Under the pieces are notes generated by a model. That model did no database searches. It had not been told where the DNA came from and was given only the letters and a program-made list of their open reading frames with translations. DNA of 7,208 bases, taken from NCBI GenBank assembly GCA_022571575.1, contig JACZXN010000081.1, positions 1-7,208 on the forward strand. Reading direction: 5' to 3'. How positions within the stretch are numbered: position 1 is the stretch's first letter; each line of letters starts with the position of its first letter. Source of the stretch: Chloroflexota bacterium. Its GTDB lineage: Bacteria > Chloroflexota > Dehalococcoidia > UBA3495. Below are positions 1 through 5,911 of this stretch, in pieces. The position numbers and the translations under genes were made by a program.

Positions 1-95
1 GTGACCGTGTCACCCTCCACCAACACAGCGGCGAAGAATCCGGGGCTGCCGGAGCCGTCGATGACTTGGCCGTTGGTGATTAGGAGGTTGATCAT
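1..95 (-). CDS. N-terminus of an N-acyl-D-amino-acid deacylase-like amidohydrolase (partial, runs off left edge)
   Basis: Only the first 31 codons are in the window. They read MINLLITNGQVIDGSGSP followed by GFFAAVLVEGDTVT, the usual opening of amidohydrolase-superfamily proteins of the D-aminoacylase type (pattern LLIxNGxVIDGSGxPxxxADVxVxGDRI). This beta-sandwich strand precedes the metal-binding TIM barrel. Family members hydrolyse N-acyl-D-amino acids or related cyclic amides in the cytoplasm with a zinc centre; the substrate cannot be told from this piece and the HxH metal motif lies outside. The start is an ATG at 93-95, preceded on the minus strand by a purine-rich AGAGGGG ribosome site. 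The gene begins 19 bases after the bicupin stop, same strand, so the two are probably co-transcribed. A 17-base copy of part of this gene start recurs at 1008-1024. Family assignment is fairly sure, exact enzyme is not. Confidence 0.72.
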   Translation of the reverse strand, partial: MINLLITNGQVIDGSGSPGFFAAVLVEGDTV

Positions 96-114
96 GGTTC
101 CCCTCTGAAGAGAG

Positions 115-828
115 TCAGTGTTCCGCTGCTTCCGAGGCCACCGGGTTGTAGGTCACCCGCACTAAAGGAGCCTGGGATTCATTTTTCCACTGGTGGTGTA
201 CGTTGGGCGGCACCAGAATGGCGTCCCCTTGGGATACGGTGTAGTCCTTGCCACCGCAGACGAGGGTGGCCGTGCCTTCCAGAACGTAGACCACATGCTC
301 CCACTGGTGGGTGTGTCCGCCAGTGTCGGCGTGACTCACCGCGCCCGGCGGCATCGGGTCGTTGTGCAGCATCACATAGTTGGGCGCGCCGTCTTTGCTG
401 CTGATCAGCACGTGGCCCGCCGTCCGGTCCAACTCACTTTGATTGCGGATCACCGGCGGCTGACCGGTGCCCTGCCCGCCCTGGTTCCGCGCGCCCCCGC
501 TCTGGGCCGCGATAAGGGGGTTGATCTCGATGCGGTGAATGTTTCCTTGGCCGCCGTTGTTCAGCGTGTAATGGTCGACATTGGGCGGAATGAACATGGC
601 GTCGCCCGCCTTGACCGGGTACTCCTTGCCATCGCAGAACAGGGTGCCGCTACCCTCGATTATATAGACTTCGTGCTCCCATTCGTGGATATGGTGAGCG
701 CTGGTGCCGTCGGGTGGTATCTCCGAATAGGTCATCGTGCAGGTAGGCGGGTTATCGTCCAGACTGATCAGCCGGGCCGCGTTGGTCCCGTCAAAGATAT
801 CGCGTACGTTTCTGATTACCGGTTCCAT
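115..828 (-). CDS. Bicupin with two TM1459-like four-histidine metal sites
   Basis: A cytoplasmic two-domain cupin of 237 residues (242 if the GTG at 843 is used; residue numbers here follow the longer form). Each half carries HxHxWEHxxYxxEG followed about 34 residues later by PPNVxH. Predicted metal ligands are H51, H53, H57 and H91 in the first domain and H177, H179, H183 and H217 in the second. A histidine takes the place of the usual cupin glutamate, as in the small manganese cupin TM1459 of Thermotoga maritima. The halves are clearly an internal duplication joined by a Gly/Gln-rich linker (about 115-129). Both sites look intact, so both may bind metal. Cupins of this sort are dioxygenases, isomerases or sensors; the substrate is unknown. 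I prefer the ATG at 828 because GGAG lies 9 bases before it, while the GTG at 843 has only a weak site. It lies 19 bases upstream of the amidohydrolase start, probably the same operon, and an 18-base palindrome lies 60 bases upstream. Confidence 0.85.
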   Translation of the reverse strand: MEPVIRNVRDIFDGTNAARLISLDDNPPTCTMTYSEIPPDGTSAHHIHEWEHEVYIIEGSGTLFCDGKEYPVKAGDAMFIPPNVDHYTLNNGGQGNIHRIEINPLIAAQSGGARNQGGQGTGQPPVIRNQSELDRTAGHVLISSKDGAPNYVMLHNDPMPPGAVSHADTGGHTHQWEHVVYVLEGTATLVCGGKDYTVSQGDAILVPPNVHHQWKNESQAPLVRVTYNPVASEAAEH

Positions 829-837
829 GGCATTGAT

Positions 838-841
838 CTCC
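838..841 (-). promoter_or_regulatory. Ribosome binding site choosing the bicupin start
   Basis: GGAG on the minus strand, 9 bases before the ATG at 828. It lies inside the extended reading frame that begins at the GTG at 843, which is why the shorter form is favoured. Confidence 0.5.
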
Positions 842-887
842 ACTCTTAAATTTTTGGCGGCCAGACCATTTTACGGCCTTTGGAAAT

Positions 888-905
888 GACCCTTGATCAA
901 GGGTC
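888..905. promoter_or_regulatory. Perfect 18-base palindrome, candidate operator upstream of the bicupin
   Basis: GACCCTTGATCAAGGGTC is its own reverse complement over all 18 bases, with no spacer. It sits 60-77 bases upstream of the bicupin ATG. A -10-like TAAAAT lies at 868-873 (minus strand), so the palindrome would overlap the -35 zone, where a dimeric regulator would act. As RNA it could fold as a 7-bp stem with a GATC loop, but no T-run follows on either strand, so a terminator reading is weaker. The -35 box is not recognisable. Confidence 0.45.
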
Positions 906-984
906 CGGTTAGCCTGATACTTTCGCCTTCGATGACGCCAGCGCCTTATCCTCCGGGACCGGGAGTCCGGGGATGTTTCCGTCG

Positions 985-1024
985 CGCCGATGCCCTTGCT
1001 CCCGCCAATGACTTGGCCGTTGGT
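985..1024 (-). pseudogene. Mosaic gene debris: molybdenum-hydroxylase motif joined to an amidohydrolase start
   Basis: Positions 985-1001 repeat 17 bases of the molybdenum-subunit gene exactly (3150-3166, encoding the SKGIG part of its Mo-binding motif). Positions 1008-1024 repeat 17 bases of the amidohydrolase start exactly (61-77, encoding TNGQV). Read on the minus strand in one frame, the stretch gives TNGQVIGGSKGIGATETSP: an amidohydrolase-like beginning running into a molybdopterin motif in which the catalytic Glu after GIG has become Ala. Similarity fades into frameshifted sequence on both sides, and no start or long open frame exists. I read it as recombination debris from two paralogous genes. 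Either match alone could be fortuitous; two exact 17-mers six bases apart are harder to dismiss. Confidence 0.45.
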
Positions 1025-1090
1025 ATTGACCCGTCAAACATCGAAAATGATGTGCTGTCCATTGGCCCTCAGCAGGGTCATCAACATGTT

Positions 1091-1477
1091 CTACGGGTGT
1101 TCCAATACTTCGATTTCTTCCATGGGGAAATCCTTGGTGTTGGCCGTAATCAGGATCGCGCCTTCGGCGATTGCGGTTGCGGCCAATAGGGTGTCGGTGG
1201 TAGAGAGGCTCGTTCCCCTGCGGGCGAATTCATATCTGTACCGGCCGGCCTCTTTGGCAATTTCCCGTGACACATCGTGGTAGTCCATGGCGTCAATCAG
1301 GCGGTTTGCGCCAGACCGTTCCTCCTCGCTTAGCCCAGCATAAAGCTCGGCGACGGTGATGGAGCACACCCCAAGAATGTGACCTTGGTTTGCCAGAGTG
1401 TTCATCAACTCGATTATCCCCCGGCGGCCACGGAAATAATCGATCAGCGCAGTGGCGTCCAGGAGATAGTCAGCCAC
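1091..1477 (-). CDS. vapC: PIN-domain ribonuclease toxin, VapC family
   Basis: A complete 128-residue PIN domain, the usual length for VapC toxins. These are Mg/Mn-dependent endoribonucleases that typically cut initiator tRNA or the rRNA sarcin-ricin loop and arrest translation when free of antitoxin. The acidic active site is visible: D7 in the first strand (LLDATALIDYFRG), E44 in TVAELYAGL, D95 in STTDTLLAATA, and N113/D116 in the ITANTKDF motif near the end. All are in their family positions, so the toxin looks active. The start is GTG at 1475-1477, overlapping the antitoxin gene by 8 bases, which implies translational coupling and fits the lack of its own clear ribosome site. The RNA target cannot be read from sequence. 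It is flanked on both sides by gene debris. Confidence 0.9.
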   Translation of the reverse strand: MADYLLDATALIDYFRGRRGIIELMNTLANQGHILGVCSITVAELYAGLSEEERSGANRLIDAMDYHDVSREIAKEAGRYRYEFARRGTSLSTTDTLLAATAIAEGAILITANTKDFPMEEIEVLEHP

Positions 1478-1733
1478 GCCGGTATCTGTCGATCCGCTCG
1501 TCGCTCTGCCGCCTAGATTCCCTCACCCACGCTGCTACGTGCTCCGGGGTATCCCACTCCGGATGGTCTTCAGCCGAAAGAATCCCTGCCGTTGCTTCAA
1601 GTGCGGCAAGGAGGGTATCCTTCCTCAACTTCTCCCGGATCGCCTCTTCGATGAACTGGCTTCGTTTACCCTTGCCCGCCAGGGCATCCACCGATTTTAC
1701 GAGGTCCTCGGGCAAGATCACATGAGTTCGCAC
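1470..1733 (-). CDS. vapB: Ribbon-helix-helix antitoxin, VapB-like
   Basis: An 87-residue antitoxin beginning MRTHVILPEDLVKSVDALAG, a ribbon-helix-helix DNA-binding fold: the basic N-terminal strand contacts the operator, then the helices carry GKGKRSQFIEEAIREKL. The C-terminal half (from about residue 40, rich in charged residues with Trp at HPEWDTPE and AAWVRE) would wrap the PIN toxin. I place the start at the GTG at 1731-1733, because GGAGG lies 9 bases before it and family members start at MRT. An upstream GTG at 1751 would add six residues and bury this ribosome site. It overlaps the toxin gene by 8 bases. Repression of its own promoter by the antitoxin or the complex is expected from the family and supported by the inverted repeats at 1758-1802. 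Confidence 0.87.
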   Translation of the reverse strand: MRTHVILPEDLVKSVDALAGKGKRSQFIEEAIREKLRKDTLLAALEATAGILSAEDHPEWDTPEHVAAWVRESRRQSDERIDRYRRG

Positions 1734-1742
1734 TTTCGGGAG

Positions 1743-1747
1743 CCTCC
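1743..1747 (-). promoter_or_regulatory. Ribosome binding site choosing the vapB start
   Basis: GGAGG on the minus strand, 9 bases before the GTG at 1733. It is the strongest Shine-Dalgarno match near this gene and excludes the longer reading from 1751. Confidence 0.55.
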
Positions 1748-1757
1748 ACACAAACTA

Positions 1758-1802
1758 GTCACATCAATTATACACATCTATCATGTGCGTACTGTATGTG
1801 AC
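1758..1802 (-). promoter_or_regulatory. vapBC promoter and nested inverted-repeat operator
   Basis: A perfect -10 hexamer TATAAT lies at 1767-1772 on the minus strand, placing transcription start near 1758-1761, about 27 bases before the vapB start. No good -35 is seen. Around it lie two nested inverted repeats of one core: GTCACAT (1758-1764) facing ATGTGAC (1796-1802), and CACAT (1773-1777) facing ATGTG (1783-1787). The four half-sites cover the start site, the spacer and the -35 zone, as expected for cooperative binding by ribbon-helix-helix antitoxin dimers. The repeats are seen directly; binding is inferred. Confidence 0.55.
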
Positions 1803-1860
1803 TTTAGCTCCTTCATTGGCGATCCAAAGGGTTTCTCCGACGCGCCTGTCTTGGCATTTA

Positions 1861-1941
1861 CTACCTCTGGCCCATAGCCTTCAACACCGCCAGCTGCTTG
1901 GCGGTGGTAACCGGCAAACCCGTGATGCGGACGCCGTTGGC
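1861..1941 (-). pseudogene. C-terminal remnant of a second molybdopterin-binding subunit gene
   Basis: Read on the minus strand, this stretch encodes ANGVRITGLPVTTAKQLAVL then KAMGQR and a TAG stop. It matches the C-terminus of the intact molybdenum subunit (GVRITDLPVTAAKVLAALK), with 16 of 20 residues identical and the stop in nearly the same place. At DNA level 1906-1935 matches 3064-3093 at 28 of 30 bases. Similarity ends abruptly upstream near 1942 and an in-frame TGA occurs at 1975-1977, so the rest of the gene is gone. It starts about 45 bases after the LLM gene stop. The simplest reading is a former tandem arrangement molybdenum subunit - LLM oxidoreductase - molybdenum subunit, with the last copy deleted down to its tail. 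Confidence 0.75.
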
Positions 1942-1983
1942 CCGCAGCCGTATGGGACGTACCCGGCAATATGGTCAGGTGCT

Positions 1984-2943
1984 CTAGTTTAGCGAGGGAA
2001 CCACCGACTCAGTGAACTTTTCCAGTTGTTCCATCTGATTGGGCGAGGCGAACCGGACGATGAAGTAGTCGGCGCCGGCATCTTTGTACCGCAGGATCGC
2101 GTCGATACACTTTTGGGCCGGGCCGAAGACACAGAGTAGCTGCTTGCTGATCACTTCGTACGGCGTGCTGTAGTAAGCCCGCATGAATCGATCGCCCTCC
2201 GACAGAGCCTCGGCCTCTTCATTGAGATTGACCGAGATGTAGAGGCAACGCGGGATGCCCCGTACATCCCGGTCCAACTCCGCGGCCTTGTCTTCGATCT
2301 TACCCCAGCACCGGGTGAACAACTCCGTCGAAGGGACATTGGTGATCCACCCATCCCCCTGGGCCGCCACTCTCGCAAGGCCCCGTTGCACCCAATTGCT
2401 GGAGATCCAGATGGGCACCTGTTGTTGGACCGGTTTCGGCTCCAGATTCACGCCATCGAAAGGATAAAAGCCGGTTGGATTGGAAGCGTCGTCCAGAGAC
2501 CATAACTTCCGGAGAATATCGATGCTTTCCTCCATCCGGGCGGCTCGTTCCGCGATTGGAACACCCACGATGGCATGTTCATCGACAAACATCTGGTTGT
2601 TGCTTCTCCCCGCTCCCACGCCCAGGACGACGCGGCCGTCCGAGATGTTGTCGATGGTGGCGATGGCGTGGGCGAGGTGAACCGGGTGCCGTAGAGCGTT
2701 GAGCATGACCGCGGTCCCAATCTTGACCCGGTGGGTGCGCGCGGCAAGGGCGGCCATGACCGCTAGCGGCTCCAAGCGGGGCTTGGAGGTGATGCTGTCG
2801 CCAACCCAAACGGAGTCGTACCCGATCCGCTCCGCGGTCTCCGCCATCTGCCAGTTCAATTCGACCCGCGGCCTGCCGCCTCTCGCGTATACCAAGACTC
2901 CTCTGGTGGGTAGCAATACACCCATGTTGTTCAGGGCTTGCAT
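1984..2943 (-). CDS. LLM-class flavin- or F420-dependent oxidoreductase
   Basis: A complete 319-residue protein of the luciferase-like monooxygenase superfamily, a single TIM-barrel domain of typical length. Family landmarks: early strand and helix ETAERIGYDSVWVGDS (35-50); TRTHRVKIGT-type strand, here AARTHRVKIGTAV (67-79); then LRHPVHLAHAIATIDNISDG (84-103) leading to the glycine-rich cofactor loop GRVVLGVGAGRSN (103-115). Members use reduced FMN or F420 to oxidise or reduce small organic molecules in the cytosol. F420-type reductases of the methylene-tetrahydromethanopterin reductase group look most alike by eye, but cofactor and substrate cannot be settled. The ATG at 2943 follows AAGGGAGA at good spacing. 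It starts 75 bases after the molybdenum-subunit stop, same strand, so it may share that transcript, and the two enzymes could act on the same substrate class. No transmembrane or signal segment. Confidence 0.88.
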   Translation of the reverse strand: MQALNNMGVLLPTRGVLVYARGGRPRVELNWQMAETAERIGYDSVWVGDSITSKPRLEPLAVMAALAARTHRVKIGTAVMLNALRHPVHLAHAIATIDNISDGRVVLGVGAGRSNNQMFVDEHAIVGVPIAERAARMEESIDILRKLWSLDDASNPTGFYPFDGVNLEPKPVQQQVPIWISSNWVQRGLARVAAQGDGWITNVPSTELFTRCWGKIEDKAAELDRDVRGIPRCLYISVNLNEEAEALSEGDRFMRAYYSTPYEVISKQLLCVFGPAQKCIDAILRYKDAGADYFIVRFASPNQMEQLEKFTESVVPSLN

Positions 2944-3018
2944 CGTCGTCTCCCTTGGGTCGAATCGGGTGTGGGCGCGGCGGGCAGTTTGAGATACAGC
3001 TCGGCGGCAATGGCGGAG

Positions 3019-5277
3019 TCAGCCTGCCGCCTTAGTCTTCAGCGCCGCCAAAACCTTGGCTGCGGTAACCGGCAGATCCGTGATGCGGACGCCCACGGCG
3101 TCGTAGACCGCGTTGGCGATGGCCCCGGCCACGGGGATATTGCTGCTTTCGCCGATGCCCTTGCTCTCGTAGGGCGCGGGGCCGTCGTCACCCTGGATGA
3201 GGACCGTCTCCAGCACCGGGACGTCGGCGGAGGTGGGGATCTTGTAGTCCCCGAAGCTCAGGGTGGAGATCTGGCCGTCCTCCAGTTCCAGTTCCTCCAT
3301 CAGGGCGTAGCCCAGGCCCTGGATCAGCCCGCCCTCCACCTGGCCCTGGTGGTTGAGCGGATTCAAGATGGTCCCGATGTCATGGACGGTGATGATCTTG
3401 TTGACCGTGACCTCGCCGGTCTCCGGGTCGACCGTGACTTCCGCCGCCTGGGTGCAGAACGAAGTGAGCTCCGGGGTCTCGGAGGTGACGCTGGTCTCGC
3501 CGGTCAGCGCATCGCCGCCGGTCCGGCTGATCACCTCGGCGATGCTCAGGCTCCGTCCCAACGCCACCAGGCGTCCGTTTTCAAGGGACACCGCCCCTTC
3601 CGGGGCGTCCAACAACGGCGACGCCGCCTCGATCAGCCGGCCCCGCAGCGCCTGGGCCGCGCCCACCACCGCCTGTCCGGCGGTGTAGGTGACCCGGCTG
3701 CCGCCGGAGCCGGAGGTGTAGGGCATGTTGGCGGTGTCTTCCAAGATGATCTGGACCTCCTCCACGTCCACGGTCAGTTCTTCGGCCACCATCTGCCGCA
3801 ACACGGTGTGAGAGCCGGTGCCCGTATCCCAGAAAGCCATGTGCAGTTGCGGGCGGCCCTCGCCGCTGAGGCTGATCTTGGCCGCGAACTGACCCGCGCC
3901 CTGCACCAGATCGGTCATGGCCATCCCCCAGCCGGTGTTGGCGGGCTTGGCAGGGTTCTCGTGGTCGATACCGGCCGCCTCGGCCGCGGCCACCAGCGTC
4001 TCTGACGCCTTTATCTTCTGCCAGCGGCGTCCCACCGGGGAGGCGTCGCCCTCGCGCATGACATTCTTCAACCGGAACTGGTAGGCGTCCAGGCCCAACT
4101 CCTGGGCGATCATGTCCATGTGGGATTCCACGGCGAAGACCACCTGGGGCTTGGCGGGACTGCGCATGTGGCCCCGGGGCACGTTGTTGGTGTAGACGGT
4201 ATAGCTGTCGATCCTGGCGTGGGGAATGTTGTAGACGCCGCAGAGATGGTCGGCGCCCCGCAGGTAGACGGTGGGCTTGAAGGCGCCGTAGGCCCCGCTG
4301 TCGAACACCGCCCTGGCCTGGCGGGCCCTGATGGTCCCGTCCCGCATCACGCCGGTCTTGATGGTCATCACCGCCGGGTGGCGCGGGTTGCCGGCCATCA
4401 GTTCCTGGATGTAGTCCATGACCATCTTGACCGGCCGGCCCGACTGCTTGGACAGGTAGTAGCAGAGGGGAACGTCCATGAACGACCCCTTGCCTCCGAA
4501 ATCGCCGCCGATGGTGCTGGGGTAGAGCACGATGCTCTCGGCGGGGACGCTCCAAACGGCCGCCAGTTGGTCCCGCAGCATATAGGGGTCTTTGTTGTTG
4601 ACCCAGATCCGCACCTGGCCCGGTCCTTCCCCTGAAGGTTCGGCTGAAGGTTCGGTGCTGACCAAACAGGCATGGGGCTCGATGTACGCCTGGTGCATCA
4701 ACTGGGCGGTGAAGCTGTGTTCGAAGACCAGGTCCGATTCCCGGAACCCCTGTTCGATATCCCCCTTCTCCCAGGTGATGTGGGCAAAGGCGTTGTTGAT
4801 CCCGGAAGGCGGCTGGGGCAGACCCTGGTAGGACTCCATGTTGGGGTGGAGGGCCGGGGCGCCGGGTCCCATGGCCTCTTCCGCGTCGAAGACCGGAGTC
4901 AGTTCTTCGTATTCAACGTCGATGAGGAGCAGGGCCTCGTCGGCGGTGTCCGGGTCGTCGGCGGCCACCGCGGCCACCTTCTCGCCAACGAAACGGACCA
5001 CGCCCTGGGCCAGCACCGGCATGTCCACCAGGCGGCGGCCGATCATGGTCTCGGGCAGGTCCCGGCCCGTGACCACGGCGTGGACGCCCGGCAGGGCCTC
5101 GGCCCGGGAGGTATCGATCTGGACGATCCGGGCGTGGGGGAAGGGGCTGCGGAGCACCTTGCCCCAGAGCATGCCGGGCAGGGAGATATCGGCGGCGTAG
5201 ACCGCCTTGCCCGAGACCTTGTCCGGACCTTCTCCCCTGGTGATGGACTGCCCGATGGCGGAACGGGTGGCGGCCAT
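3019..5277 (-). CDS. Xanthine dehydrogenase/CO dehydrogenase family molybdopterin-binding large subunit
   Basis: A complete 752-residue catalytic subunit of the molybdenum hydroxylases, which hydroxylate aldehydes, N-heterocycles, purines or CO with water as oxygen source. The N-terminal hammerhead domain begins ITRGEGPDKVSGKAVYAADI; the Mo-binding region holds GGDFGGKG (257-264), WDTGTGSHTVL (about 483-493), QVEGGLIQGLGYAL (646-659) and KGIGESSNIP (706-715), with the likely catalytic glutamate E710. The loop that reads AYxCSFR in form I CO dehydrogenase reads PRGHMRSPAKPQ here (from about 367), so true CO oxidation is unlikely. The start is the ATG at 5277, with GGAG 6 bases before it; upstream reading to 5433 would overlap the DinB gene. 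No FeS or FAD subunit gene is adjacent: an LLM oxidoreductase follows and a DinB protein precedes. Two debris fragments elsewhere in the window match its C-terminus. The substrate is not determinable. Confidence 0.9.
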   Translation of the reverse strand: MAATRSAIGQSITRGEGPDKVSGKAVYAADISLPGMLWGKVLRSPFPHARIVQIDTSRAEALPGVHAVVTGRDLPETMIGRRLVDMPVLAQGVVRFVGEKVAAVAADDPDTADEALLLIDVEYEELTPVFDAEEAMGPGAPALHPNMESYQGLPQPPSGINNAFAHITWEKGDIEQGFRESDLVFEHSFTAQLMHQAYIEPHACLVSTEPSAEPSGEGPGQVRIWVNNKDPYMLRDQLAAVWSVPAESIVLYPSTIGGDFGGKGSFMDVPLCYYLSKQSGRPVKMVMDYIQELMAGNPRHPAVMTIKTGVMRDGTIRARQARAVFDSGAYGAFKPTVYLRGADHLCGVYNIPHARIDSYTVYTNNVPRGHMRSPAKPQVVFAVESHMDMIAQELGLDAYQFRLKNVMREGDASPVGRRWQKIKASETLVAAAEAAGIDHENPAKPANTGWGMAMTDLVQGAGQFAAKISLSGEGRPQLHMAFWDTGTGSHTVLRQMVAEELTVDVEEVQIILEDTANMPYTSGSGGSRVTYTAGQAVVGAAQALRGRLIEAASPLLDAPEGAVSLENGRLVALGRSLSIAEVISRTGGDALTGETSVTSETPELTSFCTQAAEVTVDPETGEVTVNKIITVHDIGTILNPLNHQGQVEGGLIQGLGYALMEELELEDGQISTLSFGDYKIPTSADVPVLETVLIQGDDGPAPYESKGIGESSNIPVAGAIANAVYDAVGVRITDLPVTAAKVLAALKTKAAG

Positions 5278-5283
5278 ATTCTT

Positions 5284-5287
5284 CTCC
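5284..5287 (-). promoter_or_regulatory. Ribosome binding site choosing the molybdenum-subunit start
   Basis: GGAG (in TTGGAGAAGAAT) on the minus strand, 6 bases before the ATG at 5277. It favours this start over the ATG at 5292 and over any longer reading. Confidence 0.55.
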
Positions 5288-5344
5288 AACATTCCGGCGG
5301 CGTTTCGGCGATGGTTCGGGCTGGCAATGGACTTATTGGCGGGA

Positions 5345-5350
5345 ATTATA
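5345..5350 (-). promoter_or_regulatory. Candidate -10 box for the molybdenum-subunit gene
   Basis: A perfect TATAAT on the minus strand in the 97-base gap between the DinB stop and the molybdenum-subunit start. It would give a leader of about 60 bases. No convincing -35 box is found at 16-18 bases, so this is a hint that the gene has its own promoter rather than depending on the DinB transcript. Confidence 0.35.
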
Positions 5351-5374
5351 AATGATACACAGGCCGCCCCCCGT

Positions 5375-5911
5375 TTAGCGCAGCACCACGCCCGTCCCCC
5401 GGGGCAGGTCCCAGGCCTCGTCTTGGAGGCCACGAAGATAGTCTATCTGACCGTGGTGGTTGTTCTTGTGGGTGATCAGGTGGCGGAGAGAGCCGCCCAC
5501 CGTGAGCTCGGGGCGGGCCGCATCGGGAGCCTGGTCCAAGTCTTCCGGTGTCAATCCCGCAACGTAGCGGACGGTCCGCTTCTGCACCGCTTCGGCATAG
5601 CCCAACAGCACCTCCAACGAGGGTATGGCCAACGCCCGCAGGCCCATTCGGTCGCCGGGGTCGGGAGCGGTGGCCGGCTGGCCGAATCTCTCGTGCCAGC
5701 CATCGGCGGCCCAAACGTCCTCACCCAGTTTGCCGGTCTCGGTTACGCGGGCGTCCTCGTGGCGGTTGAGGTGCCACAGGATGAACCCGATGTTGTTGGC
5801 CGTGGGCGCCGGACGCCAGAGCAACTCCTCCGGACTCAGGCCATCGCAGGTGGCCAGCAACCTCAGATGCACCTGGGCCAGACAGTCTGAAATAAAGGCG
5901 ACGGTATCCAT
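5375..5911 (-). CDS. DinB-superfamily protein (putative metal-dependent enzyme)
   Basis: A complete 178-residue protein with the DinB/YfiT-like four-helix bundle pattern. The three histidine metal ligands are in place: H47 in GFILWHLNRHE after the first helices, and H148 and H152 in LRHLITHKNNHHGQIDYLRG near the C-terminus. N40-I-G-F-I-L-W-H is the usual lead-in to the first ligand. The superfamily (damage-inducible proteins, bacillithiol- and mycothiol-dependent transferases, maleylpyruvate isomerases) uses Ni or Zn to activate a thiol or other cofactor. The exact reaction is unknown. The name refers to the Bacillus DinB family, not DNA polymerase IV. The ATG at 5911 follows GGGGAG at 5-6 bases spacing. 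It is first of the minus-strand block and is divergent from the lipoprotein gene. A possible -10 (CATAAT, 5971-5976) lies upstream without a clear -35. Confidence 0.85.
   Translation of the reverse strand: MDTVAFISDCLAQVHLRLLATCDGLSPEELLWRPAPTANNIGFILWHLNRHEDARVTETGKLGEDVWAADGWHERFGQPATAPDPGDRMGLRALAIPSLEVLLGYAEAVQKRTVRYVAGLTPEDLDQAPDAARPELTVGGSLRHLITHKNNHHGQIDYLRGLQDEAWDLPRGTGVVLR

Noticed and set aside
193..849. Plus-strand open frame of 218 codons opposite the bicupin
   Set aside because: It is the antisense of a gene with clear cupin motifs; its product shows no recognisable fold and has the Val/Gly/Arg-rich look of antisense GC-rich coding DNA.
888..905. The palindrome as an intrinsic terminator for vapBC
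   Set aside because: With a minimal loop it leaves a 7-bp stem and no T-run on the minus-strand side; operator is the better reading, though weak termination is not excluded.
1034..1087. 17-residue minus-strand frame MLMTLLRANGQHIIFDV just after the vapC stop
   Set aside because: It faintly recalls the start of metallo-beta-lactamase-fold proteins (LxxNGxxIxFDxG), but it is very short, lacks a ribosome site and lies in the debris zone. It may be another scrap; it is not supportable as a gene.
893..1283. Plus-strand open frames of 97-98 codons across the debris and vapC
   Set aside because: They run through the noncoding debris and antisense to the PIN toxin, with no domain-like sequence and no ribosome site.
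1781..1969. 62-codon minus-strand frame over the remnant tail
   Set aside because: It is a different frame from the one matching the molybdenum-subunit C-terminus and ends at the vapB promoter; the matching frame explains the region better.
2944..3018. Open reading AIAAELYLKLPAAPTPDSTQ in the gap after the molybdenum-subunit stop
   Set aside because: It looks protein-like by eye but has no start, overlaps the stop region of the upstream gene, and runs into the LLM ribosome site. It is too short to assign.
2938..4005. Plus-strand open frame of 355 codons opposite the molybdenum subunit
   Set aside because: The opposite strand has an intact family protein over the whole span; the His/Gly/Arg-rich translation is a typical shadow. 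The long plus-strand frames at 4120-4635 and 4672-5355 and the minus-strand frame at 3581-4555 fail for the same reason.
5278..5433. Extension of the molybdenum subunit upstream to 5433
   Set aside because: It would overlap the DinB gene by 59 bases, adds residues absent from the family, and ignores the good ribosome site before the ATG at 5277.
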